64,000 bases of DNA from an uncultured Alphaproteobacteria bacterium (GCA_934277945.1 CAKQWA010000002.1:62001-126000); one strand, 5' to 3'. Counted from the stretch's first letter, positions 50,261-59,435 are shown. The notes: generated from the letters alone by a model not told the origin. Made by a program: numbers and translations.

Positions 50261-50617
50261 CTATCGGACTTTTTCAAGCACGACGTGATGCGCCGCGTAC
50301 GGTTCCGAAAAGCACGGGCAGTAAACGACCAGCACTTCGGCGTTGTCGTCCAGATCGTTCCTTGACGCCGTGTTTTTGGCGGAATCGAAAACGGCAAGCC
50401 AGCTGAACGTCGTGTACGGCGTGATTTTAAAACGCGTTTTCGGATTGGAACCCTCGCCGTCCGGCGCGCGCACGCAAAACGTGCCTTGCGCTTGGTCGAT
50501 GTCCGACACGACGCCGCGCAAACGGCGCATTTTCTTTTTTTCAAACAGTTTGTACGCGCCGAACGCCGTTGTCAGCGCGCCAATCGCCCCGAATACGCCC
50601 CATAACAGTTTTTTCAT
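50261..50617 (-). CDS. Small membrane-anchored beta-domain protein
   Basis: A 118-residue protein: an N-terminal span (KKLLWGVFGAIGALTTAFGAYKL) followed by KKKMRRLRG and a compact beta-rich domain (VVSDIDQAQGTFCVRAPDG...RFKITPYTTFSWLAV). The pattern looks like a small OB- or barrel-like domain on the cytoplasmic or periplasmic face. I do not recognise a family. AAGGGAGG upstream decides the ATG at 50617. It lies 82 bp downstream of the MsbA-like gene. Confidence 0.55.
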   Translation of the reverse strand: MKKLLWGVFGAIGALTTAFGAYKLFEKKKMRRLRGVVSDIDQAQGTFCVRAPDGEGSNPKTRFKITPYTTFSWLAVFDSAKNTASRNDLDDNAEVLVVYCPCFSEPYAAHHVVLEKVR

Positions 50618-50699
50618 GCCAACCTCCCTTGTCTGATAAGGAAAGTATAGGCGAAACGGCGGCGCGCGGCGAGCCGTCAAAGCGGTTATAAAGGGTCTG

Positions 50700-52490
50700 T
50701 CAGCCGTCCTGATTTTTCATGAACTGAATGTTGTAGAGCATTTTGTAAATGCCGTCGCGGGACAGAAGTTCGGCGTGCGTCCCCTGATCGACAATCTCGC
50801 CCTCGTTCATCACGACGATTTTGTCCGCGTCGACAATCGTGGACAGGCGGTGCGCGATGACAAGCACCGTGCGGTTTTTCATCAGTTTTTCAAGCGATTT
50901 CTGCACCGTGTTTTCCGAACGCGAATCAAGCGCCGCCGTCGCTTCGTCCAGCAACAAAATCGGCGCGTCTTTCAGCATCGCGCGGGCAATGGACACCATT
51001 TGCCGCTGACCGCCCGACAATCCGCCCCCCTGTTCGCCCAACATCGTGTCGTAGCCGTCCTGCGCGCGCATGATGAAATCGTGCGCTCCGGCGGCTTTCG
51101 CGGCGGCGATCACCTGCTCGTCGGTCGCGTCTTCGCTACCGTAGCGAATGTTGTTCTTAATCGTGTCGTTAAACAAAATGACGTCCTGCGACACATACGC
51201 CGTCTGTTCGCGCAGGCTTTTCAGCGTCACGGATTTGATATCCTGCCCGTCAATCAGAATTTCGCCCGCGTCCGCATCGTAAAAGCGCGGCAGCAGGTTG
51301 ATCAGCGTCGTTTTGCCCGACCCCGAATGACCGACGAACGCGACCGTTTCGCCCGCGCCGATTTTCACCGACACGTCGCGCAAAACCTGATGCTCGCCGT
51401 CATAGGAAAACGACACGTGCCGCACGTCGATTTCCCCTTTCGTCACGACCAGATCTTTGGCGTTTTCCGCCTGCACAATGGCAGGTTTGACGTCCAGCAT
51501 GGAGAACAGTCGCTGCATGGACGCGACGCCCATCTGCATACGCATATGCAGATTCGCGACGTTTTTCATCGGCTTGTACGCCGCGACAATCGCCAGCAGG
51601 AACACCATGAAATTGCCGGGGCTCATGTTGCCCTGCATAATCTGATATCCGCCGTAGCCCAGCGTCGCCGCCATCGCGATGCCGCCGAAAAACTCCATCA
51701 GCGGACTTTGAATCGCGCCCAAGCACGCCATGGAAAACGACAGTTTGTTCATTTTGACGATCGTCTTGTCCAACTCGTCGAATTCTTTGTCTTCCATGCA
51801 GTACGACTTGACGATTTTAATGCCCTTGAAACTTTGGGTCAAAAGGTTGAAAAAGCCCTCTCCCGCCTCTTGATTGCGCTTTGTCTTTTTGCGCATTTTG
51901 CGCCCGCACCAGACGACCGGATACACGCCCAGCGGAAACACGAAAAACACGACGCACGCCATTTCAAGCGACTGAAAAAACATCAAAATGACAAGGAAAA
52001 TCACCGACGCGCTGTCTTTGACGAAAGTGGTCAGGCTGTTCAAAACCGCGTCTTTGACCATGGCGACGTCGGACGTGAAGCGCGTAATGATTTCGCCCGT
52101 CGTGTGTTCTTCAAAAAACGCGTTGTCCATGCGAATCAGGCGTTTGAAAATGTCCCGCTGCATATCGGCGATAACGCGGATGGACAGTTTCGTCATGACG
52201 ACGGACTGCGAATAGGAAAACACGCCTTTCAAAAAATACAGCGTCAGAATCGTCAGTCCGATCGTTCCCAAAGCCGCGCGGTTCTTGTCGATGAACACTT
52301 CGTCGAACACGGGTTTGAGCTGGCGCACCAAAAGCGCGTCGAAACTGGCGGCAATCAGCATCAGCACGACCGCGACGACCAGCCAGCGCCACTTGTCCGC
52401 CACATAGTCGCACCAGACGCGGCGGTACATCAGCATACTTTCTTTTGTTAAAGGGGGCAGGTCTTTATTCTTCGACTTTTTTAAAAACAT
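50700..52490 (-). CDS. MsbA-like ABC exporter (fused permease and ATPase)
   Basis: A 596-residue half transporter. Residues 30-330 hold six membrane spans of the type I ABC exporter fold. The nucleotide-binding domain follows with Walker A (GHSGSGKTT), signature LSGGQRQM, Walker B LLLDEATAALD and the H-loop histidine (VIAHRLST). The overall form is that of MsbA, which flips lipid A core, but lipid, drug or peptide substrates cannot be excluded. The ATG at 52490 follows GAAAG by 7 bp; a TTG at 52496 overlaps the upstream stop codon. It is the last gene of the ZntB-Sua5-GGDEF unit. Confidence 0.9.
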   Translation of the reverse strand: MFLKKSKNKDLPPLTKESMLMYRRVWCDYVADKWRWLVVAVVLMLIAASFDALLVRQLKPVFDEVFIDKNRAALGTIGLTILTLYFLKGVFSYSQSVVMTKLSIRVIADMQRDIFKRLIRMDNAFFEEHTTGEIITRFTSDVAMVKDAVLNSLTTFVKDSASVIFLVILMFFQSLEMACVVFFVFPLGVYPVVWCGRKMRKKTKRNQEAGEGFFNLLTQSFKGIKIVKSYCMEDKEFDELDKTIVKMNKLSFSMACLGAIQSPLMEFFGGIAMAATLGYGGYQIMQGNMSPGNFMVFLLAIVAAYKPMKNVANLHMRMQMGVASMQRLFSMLDVKPAIVQAENAKDLVVTKGEIDVRHVSFSYDGEHQVLRDVSVKIGAGETVAFVGHSGSGKTTLINLLPRFYDADAGEILIDGQDIKSVTLKSLREQTAYVSQDVILFNDTIKNNIRYGSEDATDEQVIAAAKAAGAHDFIMRAQDGYDTMLGEQGGGLSGGQRQMVSIARAMLKDAPILLLDEATAALDSRSENTVQKSLEKLMKNRTVLVIAHRLSTIVDADKIVVMNEGEIVDQGTHAELLSRDGIYKMLYNIQFMKNQDG

Positions 52491-52492
52491 AC

Positions 52493-53572
52493 TCAAACTT
52501 TCAGCAAAAACTCTTTGGGGTCTTTCAGGGAAACCTGCGCTTCTTTCATATTTTCGACGGCTTTGTCAAGCAAGTCGTCCGGCGAACAGAACTCGTCGGG
52601 ACCCGTCTGCGCCACGCCCATGCAGAACGCCACGCCGTACACGTTGCGTTTGCGGAATTTCTCAATCAGCCGGCGGCAGACTTTCGCCGCGTCTTTCGCG
52701 ATCGCGTTCGGCATGATGACGACGAAATCGTCATAGGCGTAGCGGCACAAAATGTCCGTTTCGCGATAAGTGTCCGTCATCGCCGCCGCCATGATGTTCA
52801 GCAGGCGGTCGCCCGCGCGCCGTCCCTGCGCTTCGTTGAATTCGCCGAATTTGTTTAAATCGAAATACACGATCGACACGGGCCATTTGTGACGCTTCCC
52901 GTTGCCGATTTCGCGATACAGATTGTCGTAAAAGCCGCGCTGGTTGTACAGGTTCGTCAGCGGATCCTTTTGCGTCAGTTCTTCCAGCGATTCGGTCATT
53001 TGAAACAGTTTCTTTTCCAAAGAATCGACATAGTGGCGCAAACGCTTTTCGTCCGTTTTGTCGCGCCCCGCCTCCGCCGCGCGAAAAGCGTCGACGATGA
53101 CCGCGGTGTCCAGACGGAAAAAGCGGTCGAACGCCTTGACGGTCAGCAGGGCGTTTTCGCCGTCGCCCATGACGTGCCGGATTTCCGATTCCATTTTTTC
53201 CTGAACAAACGCCAGAAACGGCATAAAATCTTTCGGATAAATCTCAAAACGGTGGAACAGACGCCCCCAGCGGTCGCGATCCTGAATATGCTCGGCGTCG
53301 CACGCGCCCTCGAAATAATCGCGCAAAAAATCGCGCATTTTCTTAGAAAAGGACTCCGCCGTGTACACTTCGCCCAGCAAGGCGCGCATCCCCTCGAACA
53401 CGTCGAAAGCCGTCATCGTTTCCGCCGCCAGTTTGTCAATGCGCGCGAACAGAGCCGTGCGGTTCGTCGACAAAAGCGCAATGTCCGTCGACGACAGATT
53501 GAACATCTGCATCAGTCTGTCAGGTTCCAAAAAAGCGATGGAAACCTTTTCGGAGGGCAGTTCGTTTTCCAT
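52493..53572 (-). CDS. Globin-coupled sensor with degenerate GGDEF domain
   Basis: A 359-residue protein. Residues 15-165 resemble the protoglobin sensor domain, with the likely haem proximal histidine H107 in RWGRLFHRFEIYPKDF. Residues 200-345 are a GGDEF domain beginning DPLTNLYNQRGF. The catalytic GGDEF loop is changed to AYDDF (residues 279-283), so diguanylate cyclase activity is doubtful, but the inhibitory-site motif RxxD (R270-D273), exactly five residues before it, is intact. The protein may therefore bind c-di-GMP in response to O2, CO or NO rather than make it. The start is ATG at 53572 after AAGGAT. It lies 12 bp after the Sua5 gene and 2 bp before the exporter. Confidence 0.8.
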   Translation of the reverse strand: MENELPSEKVSIAFLEPDRLMQMFNLSSTDIALLSTNRTALFARIDKLAAETMTAFDVFEGMRALLGEVYTAESFSKKMRDFLRDYFEGACDAEHIQDRDRWGRLFHRFEIYPKDFMPFLAFVQEKMESEIRHVMGDGENALLTVKAFDRFFRLDTAVIVDAFRAAEAGRDKTDEKRLRHYVDSLEKKLFQMTESLEELTQKDPLTNLYNQRGFYDNLYREIGNGKRHKWPVSIVYFDLNKFGEFNEAQGRRAGDRLLNIMAAAMTDTYRETDILCRYAYDDFVVIMPNAIAKDAAKVCRRLIEKFRKRNVYGVAFCMGVAQTGPDEFCSPDDLLDKAVENMKEAQVSLKDPKEFLLKV

Positions 53573-53584
53573 TCGATACAATCC

Positions 53585-54574
53585 TTATATAGCCGCCGTC
53601 GGAAACGCTCGTTTCGGATACGCCGCGCGCTTCAAACGGTCGTTGATCGCCAATCCCAAATCGTTCATCGGAACCGGCATGACCGCAATTCCCGTATACT
53701 TTTTATTATTGTCCAATTTGCGCAAATACGCAAACAAGTTTGCCGCCGCTTCGCGCAAATCGCCCTTTTCGCTTAAATTCAGCACCGCGTCCGGCGCGTG
53801 TCCGAAGCCCAGCAGAGCCTCGCCGCCGCGCGCTTCCGACGCGTTCAGGCGCACCGGCAAAGCGGGCGCGTAGTGCGACAGCATCTGACCGGGGGAACGC
53901 GGCAGGGTTTCGTCTTTTTCGGGACGCAGAACGTCGCCCGCCACGGCGCTCAATTCCTCCACCGTGACGCCGCCCGCGCGCAACAAAACGGGCTTGTCGC
54001 CGTCAACCGCCACGACGGTCGATTCAACGCCCACGCGGCACGGCTCCGCCTGCAAAATCATGTCAATCCGCCCGTTCAGACCGTCGGCGACGTGTTGCGC
54101 GGTCGTCGGACTGACCGTACCGGAAATGTTGGCGCTCGGCGCGGCGACAGGCACGTCGCACGCCTTTAAAAACGCTCTGGCGGCGGGATGCGCGGGAAAA
54201 CGAACGGCTATCGAATCCAGCCCCGCGCTGACCAGATACGACACGGGCGAATTTTTCTTGCGCGGCAGAACCAGCGTCAGCGGCGCGGGCCAGAAACGCT
54301 CCGCCAGTTTCGCCCCCAGCGGCGTCATTTCCGCAAAAGCGTCAATCTGCGCAATGTCGTAAATATGCACGATCAGCGGATTGAACTGCGGTCTGCCTTT
54401 GGCTTCAAAAATCGACGCGACGGCGGAGTCGTCAAGCGCGTTTGCGCCCAATCCGTACACCGTTTCCGTCGGAAAAGCCACCAGTCCGCCGTTGCGGACG
54501 ATTTCCCCCGCCTGCTCGAAAGCCCGCACGGAAACGGGCGTCATCACCGTTTTTTTATTAAAAATCATAGCCAT
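53585..54574 (-). CDS. tsaC: L-threonylcarbamoyladenylate synthase, Sua5 type
   Basis: A 329-residue enzyme that makes threonylcarbamoyl-AMP for the t6A37 modification of ANN-decoding tRNAs. The YrdC part holds FPTETVYGLGA, EAKGRPQFNPLIVH and VAAPSANISG. The extra C-terminal Sua5 domain follows from about residue 220 (RSPGQMLSHYAP). It overlaps the upstream CorA-like gene: the ATG at 54574 lies 10 bp inside it, and an in-frame ATG at 54568 overlaps the stop codon as ATGA. Either start is possible. Confidence 0.94.
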   Translation of the reverse strand: MAMIFNKKTVMTPVSVRAFEQAGEIVRNGGLVAFPTETVYGLGANALDDSAVASIFEAKGRPQFNPLIVHIYDIAQIDAFAEMTPLGAKLAERFWPAPLTLVLPRKKNSPVSYLVSAGLDSIAVRFPAHPAARAFLKACDVPVAAPSANISGTVSPTTAQHVADGLNGRIDMILQAEPCRVGVESTVVAVDGDKPVLLRAGGVTVEELSAVAGDVLRPEKDETLPRSPGQMLSHYAPALPVRLNASEARGGEALLGFGHAPDAVLNLSEKGDLREAAANLFAYLRKLDNNKKYTGIAVMPVPMNDLGLAINDRLKRAAYPKRAFPTAAI

Positions 54575-55572
54575 TTCAACCGTTTGAAAACATACAAAAG
54601 CAACGCCGCGAAGCCCGTCAAAACCAGCGTGACGACCAGCAGTCCGTTTTCGTCCTGCGCGAACGGAATGCCGCCGACGTTCATGCCCATCAGCCCCGTC
54701 ACAAACGTCAAAGGAATGAACACCGCCGCCAAAACGGACAGCATATTAATGTTTTTCTGCGTTTCCTCGCGCACTTGGTTCGCCAGTTCGTCGATGTTGA
54801 TCATCGCGCGTTCGCGCAAAGACCCGATGTCGTCCAAAATGCGCATCAGCAGGTTCGCGTTTTCGCGCAACTGGTACAGATTGTCTTTCGTCAGCCACGA
54901 AGCCGTCTGGCGCGACAAAACTTCCAACGCGTACTTTTCGGGCGACAGATAGCGGCGCATTTCCGTCAGGGCGCGGCGCATTTCGGACAAAACGGGAATG
55001 AAATTGTCCGTGTCCGTCCCTTTGATGATGTTTTCCTCCATCTCGTTCATGCGGTCGTCAAAATCGTCCACGCTTTCGATAATCTTGTCCAGATTGACGT
55101 AGCAAATCTCGTCCAGAAGTTCGCCCGCCGATTTCGGTCCTCTGCCGATTCGCAATTTCTGCTCCACGTCGATCAGGCTCAACAGCGGCGATTCGCGCAC
55201 GGTGATAATCCGTCCGCTTTCGCAATACACGCGCAGGGAAATCATGTCGTCGCGTTCTTCTCCGGGGTTCAGATTGACCGCGCGCATGAACAGCAGAAGA
55301 TTGTCGCCGAACGCCATGCACCGCGGGCGCACTTCGTCCTCGTCCAACAGCAAATCGGCGATTGTCGGGTCGATTTGCCCCTTGTTGTGAATCCAGTCGT
55401 GCGTTTCGGGACGGTTCAAATCCATGTGCAACCACAAAACGCCGTCCCGCTCCGACCATGAATCCAACTCGGCGGAGGAAATATGCCGCGCGCCGCCCTC
55501 GCCGTTCAGGACGAAAGCGTATTGAAGCCATTTTTTATCGGCGGATAGCGAATTTTTCTGATCGTCCGTCAT
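54565..55572 (-). CDS. CorA-family transporter, ZntB-like
   Basis: A 335-residue cation channel/transporter of the CorA superfamily. A large N-terminal cytoplasmic funnel is followed by two C-terminal spans joined by the GMN signature: VTGLMGMNVGGIPFAQD. GMN followed by VGGIP marks the ZntB branch, which moves zinc, rather than CorA itself (magnesium). The protein ends KRLKWL on the cytoplasmic side. It is the first gene of a four-gene unit that continues through Sua5, the globin/GGDEF protein and the ABC exporter. Confidence 0.9.
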   Translation of the reverse strand: MTDDQKNSLSADKKWLQYAFVLNGEGGARHISSAELDSWSERDGVLWLHMDLNRPETHDWIHNKGQIDPTIADLLLDEDEVRPRCMAFGDNLLLFMRAVNLNPGEERDDMISLRVYCESGRIITVRESPLLSLIDVEQKLRIGRGPKSAGELLDEICYVNLDKIIESVDDFDDRMNEMEENIIKGTDTDNFIPVLSEMRRALTEMRRYLSPEKYALEVLSRQTASWLTKDNLYQLRENANLLMRILDDIGSLRERAMINIDELANQVREETQKNINMLSVLAAVFIPLTFVTGLMGMNVGGIPFAQDENGLLVVTLVLTGFAALLLYVFKRLKWL

Positions 55573-55734
55573 GATTTTCCCTTTTTGAAACCACCCCTTA
55601 CGTCATACCAAAACCGCGACGCTTTTGCACGCAAATTGCGACAAAAAAATATGAAAATCATTTTCACAGAATCGCAAAAGCGGTGTATCGTGATTGCATA
55701 TTCATTCTGACTTGAAACAAAGGACGTTGACAAG

Positions 55735-57210
55735 ATGCAAATTCTTTTTAAAAAAACGGAAATTCCGTGCGACACGACCCTGTTGATCGGCGTGCACGCG
55801 GGCAATCAACTGTCGAAAACGGCGAAGAAAATCAACGCGCTGACGGACGGTGCATTGACGCGAATGCTCGACAATTCCGGCTTTGACGGCAAAATCGGCG
55901 AAACGTACACCGTCGCCGGCGGCAGCGGGCTGTCCGTCAACCGCCTGATTTGCGTCGGATTGGGCGACAAGGCGGAAAGTTCCGATTTGAACGCCCAGCT
56001 GATCGGCGCCGCCGCCATGCGCGCCGTCTTGAAAACGCAGGAAAAAACCGCGGAATTCGCTACCGACGATTTGCCCGCCGCGCAAGTCGCTTTCGGCGCG
56101 AAACTGGCGGCTTACCGCTTCGACAAATACAAAACGCTCGCTCAAAAACCCGTTTTGGAACAGTTCGTCCTGCTGACCCCGCTGGCGCAGGAAGCGCAAA
56201 ACGATTACGAAATCCTGTCCGCCGCCGCGAAAGGCGTCTACACCGCCCGCGATTTGATGAACGAACCGGCGAACATGATGACTCCCAAGGACTTCGCCGC
56301 CCGCGCCGAAGAATTGAAAAAATACGGGCTGACGGTCGAAATCTACGACAAAAAACAGTTGGCGTCCAAAGGCTTCAACGTGATGCTCGGCGTGGCGCAG
56401 GGCTCGGCGAACGAACCCGTGCTGGCGGTCGTGCAATGGAAAGGCGCGGCGGGCAAAGACGTGCCGTTCGTCGTCGTCGGCAAGGGCGTGTGCTTCGATT
56501 CGGGCGGAATCAGCCTGAAACCCGCCGCCCACATGGACGAAATGAAATTCGACATGGCGGGCGCGGCAATCGCTTTGGGCACGCTGCAAACGCTCGCCAT
56601 GCGCAAGGCGAAAGTCAACGCCGCCGCCGTCATGGCTTTGGTGGAAAATATGCCGTCCGGCTCGGCGCAACGCCCCGGCGACATCGTGAAATCTCTGGCG
56701 GGGCTGACCGTCGAAGTCGCCAACACCGACGCCGAGGGACGCTTGATTCTGGGCGACGCGATGTGGTACGCGCAGGAACGCTTCGCTCCCGCCGTCATGG
56801 TCGATCTGGCGACGCTGACGGGTGCGTGCGTCGTCGCTTTGGGACACGAATACGCGGGACTGTTCTCCAACGATTCGTCCGTGTGCGACGCCGTCAAAAA
56901 AGCCTCTGACAAAACGGGCGAACGCGTCTGGGAAATGCCGCTGTGCGACGATTTCGACAAGCAAATCGAATCCGACGTGGCGGACATTCGCAACATGGGC
57001 TCCGTCGAACGTTCCGCCGGCAGTTGCATCGCCGCCGCGTTTCTGAAACGCTTTGTCAAGCCCGAAACGAAATGGGTACATCTGGACATCGCCGGCACCG
57101 CGTATTTAAGCAAGGACACACCGCTGTCCGTCAAGGGCGCGACCGCGTTCGGCGTGCGTCTGCTGAACGCTTTTTCCAAAGATTACTTTGAGGAAAAAGC
57201 CGCCGAATAA
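55735..57210 (+). CDS. pepA: Leucyl aminopeptidase PepA
   Basis: A 491-residue M17 metallo-aminopeptidase. The C-terminal catalytic domain has GKGVCFDSGGISLKP, the signature NTDAEGRL, LTGACVVALG and DIRNMG. The N-terminal 160 residues are the variable macro-like domain. Hexameric PepA removes N-terminal residues in protein and glutathione turnover, and in some bacteria binds DNA. Length is normal. It is monocistronic, divergent from the ZntB unit, with a terminator downstream. Confidence 0.96.
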   Translation: MQILFKKTEIPCDTTLLIGVHAGNQLSKTAKKINALTDGALTRMLDNSGFDGKIGETYTVAGGSGLSVNRLICVGLGDKAESSDLNAQLIGAAAMRAVLKTQEKTAEFATDDLPAAQVAFGAKLAAYRFDKYKTLAQKPVLEQFVLLTPLAQEAQNDYEILSAAAKGVYTARDLMNEPANMMTPKDFAARAEELKKYGLTVEIYDKKQLASKGFNVMLGVAQGSANEPVLAVVQWKGAAGKDVPFVVVGKGVCFDSGGISLKPAAHMDEMKFDMAGAAIALGTLQTLAMRKAKVNAAAVMALVENMPSGSAQRPGDIVKSLAGLTVEVANTDAEGRLILGDAMWYAQERFAPAVMVDLATLTGACVVALGHEYAGLFSNDSSVCDAVKKASDKTGERVWEMPLCDDFDKQIESDVADIRNMGSVERSAGSCIAAAFLKRFVKPETKWVHLDIAGTAYLSKDTPLSVKGATAFGVRLLNAFSKDYFEEKAAE

Positions 57211-57229
57211 GTACGGCTTTAACAAAAAC

Positions 57230-57268
57230 GACTCCGCGCGGATTGCCGTTCGCGCGGAGTCTTTTTTA
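57230..57268 (+). terminator. Rho-independent terminator of pepA
   Basis: Stem ACTCCGCGCG / CGCGCGGAGT with a ten-base loop, followed by CTTTTTTA. Confidence 0.9.
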
Positions 57269-57348
57269 TACCCGCTTTCGATTATCTGACCGAAAATCCG
57301 TCTGTATGCGCGCCGCGTTTCGCCGTACTCTGTATGCGGAGGTGAGAC

Positions 57349-57741
57349 ATGCCCTATTATTCCGACTGGTACGAAACTTTGATTTTGCCGCCGCTGACGC
57401 CCGCCGCCGAAGCGTTCCCGACGGTCTGGACGATTCTGTACGCCATGCTCGCGGTGTCGTTTTTACTCTATTTAACCGCGCCGCACGACAAATCCAAAAA
57501 AGCGGGCTACATCTGGTTTTTGGCGCAGTTGGCGCTGAATCTGGCGTGGTCGCCCGTGTTTTTCGGTATGCAGAGTCCGATCGGCGCGCTGTGCATCCTT
57601 GTCGCGCTGGTTGTCTGCCTGCTAGCGACTCTGCGCCGGTTCTACGCCGTTTCAACATTGTCCGTCCTGTTTTTACTGCCCTACACGCTGTGGTGCCTGT
57701 TCGCCTTGTATTTGAACATCGGCATCGTCGCGCTGAATTAA
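57349..57741 (+). CDS. tspO: TspO/MBR family membrane protein
   Basis: A 130-residue five-span protein of the tryptophan-rich sensory protein family. WYETLILPPLTPAAEAFPTV at the N terminus is the WY...P..TP pattern; FLAQLALNLAWSPVFFG and LPYTLWCLFALYLNIGIVALN complete it. TspO binds porphyrins and lipids and regulates tetrapyrrole or stress responses. The ribosome binding site GGAGGTGA is close to a perfect complement of the 16S 3' end. Confidence 0.93.
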   Translation: MPYYSDWYETLILPPLTPAAEAFPTVWTILYAMLAVSFLLYLTAPHDKSKKAGYIWFLAQLALNLAWSPVFFGMQSPIGALCILVALVVCLLATLRRFYAVSTLSVLFLLPYTLWCLFALYLNIGIVALN

Positions 57742-57765
57742 GGCTTTGAATTGAAAACGGCGATA

Positions 57766-57803
57766 TGAAAAAAGCCCCTGAAACTTTCGCTTCGGGGGCT
57801 TAA
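57766..57803 (-). terminator. Rho-independent terminator of the alpha operon
   Basis: On the minus strand AAGCCCC...GGGGCTT runs into TTTTTT. It lies between the tspO and rplQ stop codons; the plus-strand side ends in TTAATT, so it works best for rplQ. Confidence 0.82.
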
Positions 57804-57823
57804 TTCATTTCCAAGCAACCGGA

Positions 57824-58237
57824 TTATTCGGCTTTCGCTTCAACAACGGGAGCGCCCGAATCCAATCCTTTCGCGTTGACGTCGCGATCGACCAGTTCGA
57901 TGATCGCCAACGGCGCGCAGTCGCCATAGCGCAGACCCGCTTTCAAAACGCGGGTGTAGCCGCCCTGACGGTCTTTGTAGCGCACAGCGACGACCGAAAT
58001 CAGTTTTTCGACCATCTTTTCGTCGCGCAGGAAAGAAATCAACTGGCGGCGTTTGTGCAGATCAGCCGCTTTCGCGGTCGTGATCAGTTTCTCAAAGACA
58101 GGACGCAGTTCCTTGGCTTTGGGTAAAGTGGTTTTGATTTGTTCGTGCTTAATCAGAGCGTTCGCCATATTGGCAAACATCGCACGACGGTGAGCAAACG
58201 ATTTGTTCAGTTTGCGCTTTGCATTACGATGATTCAT
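57824..58237 (-). CDS. rplQ: 50S ribosomal protein L17
   Basis: A 137-residue ribosomal protein beginning MNHRNAKRKLNKSFAHRRAM, with the conserved RLISFLRDE-like (here RRQLISFLRDEK) and YKDRQGGYTRVLKAG motifs. It is the last gene of the alpha operon. The C-terminal 20 residues are an acidic/Ala extension common in alphaproteobacteria. Confidence 0.98.
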   Translation of the reverse strand: MNHRNAKRKLNKSFAHRRAMFANMANALIKHEQIKTTLPKAKELRPVFEKLITTAKAADLHKRRQLISFLRDEKMVEKLISVVAVRYKDRQGGYTRVLKAGLRYGDCAPLAIIELVDRDVNAKGLDSGAPVVEAKAE

Positions 58238-58341
58238 GTTAATTTCTCCCTTAATGTGTTTCGATGACGAAACGGATAATTACACCCGCCGCACCGCTTT
58301 CTTAAAATTCATCGTTCTTTTAAGATCCCGTATGTAGCGGT

Positions 58342-58361
58342 GACGCTTCGACCGAAGCGTC
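58342..58361 (-). other. Hairpin between rpoA and rplQ
   Basis: GACGCTTCG...CGAAGCGTC is a perfect palindrome 7 bp after the rpoA stop codon, without a T run. It could slow RNA decay or mark a processing site in the rpoA-rplQ gap of 131 bp. Confidence 0.5.
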
Positions 58362-58368
58362 GATGTTG

Positions 58369-59379
58369 TCAGAACGGTTCTTCCAAGCCTTTGGAGAGCG
58401 TTTCCAGATTTTCAGGAGGCCAACCCTCGACTTCCATACCCAGATGCAACCCCATCTGCGAGAGCACTTCCTTGATTTCGTTCAAGGACTTGCGCCCGAA
58501 GTTCGGCGTGCGGAGCATTTCCGATTCCGTTTTCTGCACCAAATCGCCGATGTAAACGATGTTGTCGTTTTTCAGGCAATTCGCGGAACGGACGGACAAT
58601 TCCAATTCGTCCACCTTGCGCAACAGGTTGCGGTTGAAAGGCAATTCGTCTTTCTGCGCGTCCTGCGCGTCGTCTTCGGGTTCTTCGAAATTGATGAACA
58701 ATTTCAGCTGATCCTGCAAAATGCGCGCCGCATAGGCAATCGCGTCTTCGGGTTTGACCGTGCCGTTCGTTTCCACCGTCAAGGACAGTTTGTCGTAGTT
58801 CGTAATCTGTCCGACGCGGGCGTTTTCGACCGTGTAGAACGCTTTGACGACGGGGCTGAAAATCGAATCGACGGGAATCAAACCGATGGGGCAATCTTCC
58901 GGACGGTTCGCGGACGCGGGGACATAGCCCTTGCCCGTGCCGACGATCAATTCCATATTCAATTCCGCGTCTTTATCCAACGTGCAAATGACCAATTCGG
59001 GATTTTTGATTTCGACATCGTGTCCCGTTTCAATCATTGCCGCCGTCACTTCGCACGGTCCTTTCACCTTCAAATACATACGGCGGGAACCTTCGCCGTC
59101 GTAGCTCAACGCCAGCATTTTGATGTTCAGAATGATATCGGAAACATCTTCGCGCACGCCGGATACGGACGAAAATTCATGCAATACGCCGTCGATTTTG
59201 ATGGCGGTAACCGCCGCGCCTTGCAACGACGACAACAAAATACGGCGCAAAGCGTTGCCCAGCGTCATGCCGAAGCCGCGTTCCAGCGGTTCAACGACGA
59301 CCGTCGCCTTGCATTCGCCGTCATGTGCGACGTCAATGTTGTTCGGCTTAATCAAATCCTGCCAATTTTTTTGAATCAC
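58369..59379 (-). CDS. rpoA: RNA polymerase alpha subunit
   Basis: A 336-residue alpha subunit. The N-terminal dimerisation domain has VEPLERGFGMTLGNALRRILLSS (split here as family landmarks: EPLERGFG and LGNALRR). The C-terminal alphaCTD has ELSVRSANCLKNDNI and the helix-hairpin LRTPNFGRKSLNEIKE, which contacts UP elements and activators. Normal length and position in the alpha operon. Confidence 0.98.
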   Translation of the reverse strand: MIQKNWQDLIKPNNIDVAHDGECKATVVVEPLERGFGMTLGNALRRILLSSLQGAAVTAIKIDGVLHEFSSVSGVREDVSDIILNIKMLALSYDGEGSRRMYLKVKGPCEVTAAMIETGHDVEIKNPELVICTLDKDAELNMELIVGTGKGYVPASANRPEDCPIGLIPVDSIFSPVVKAFYTVENARVGQITNYDKLSLTVETNGTVKPEDAIAYAARILQDQLKLFINFEEPEDDAQDAQKDELPFNRNLLRKVDELELSVRSANCLKNDNIVYIGDLVQKTESEMLRTPNFGRKSLNEIKEVLSQMGLHLGMEVEGWPPENLETLSKGLEEPF

Positions 59380-59435
59380 GGATAAATCTCCTGCGAAATG
59401 TATCTTGCGATACTGTTGTTATCGGAAATCCTCAA

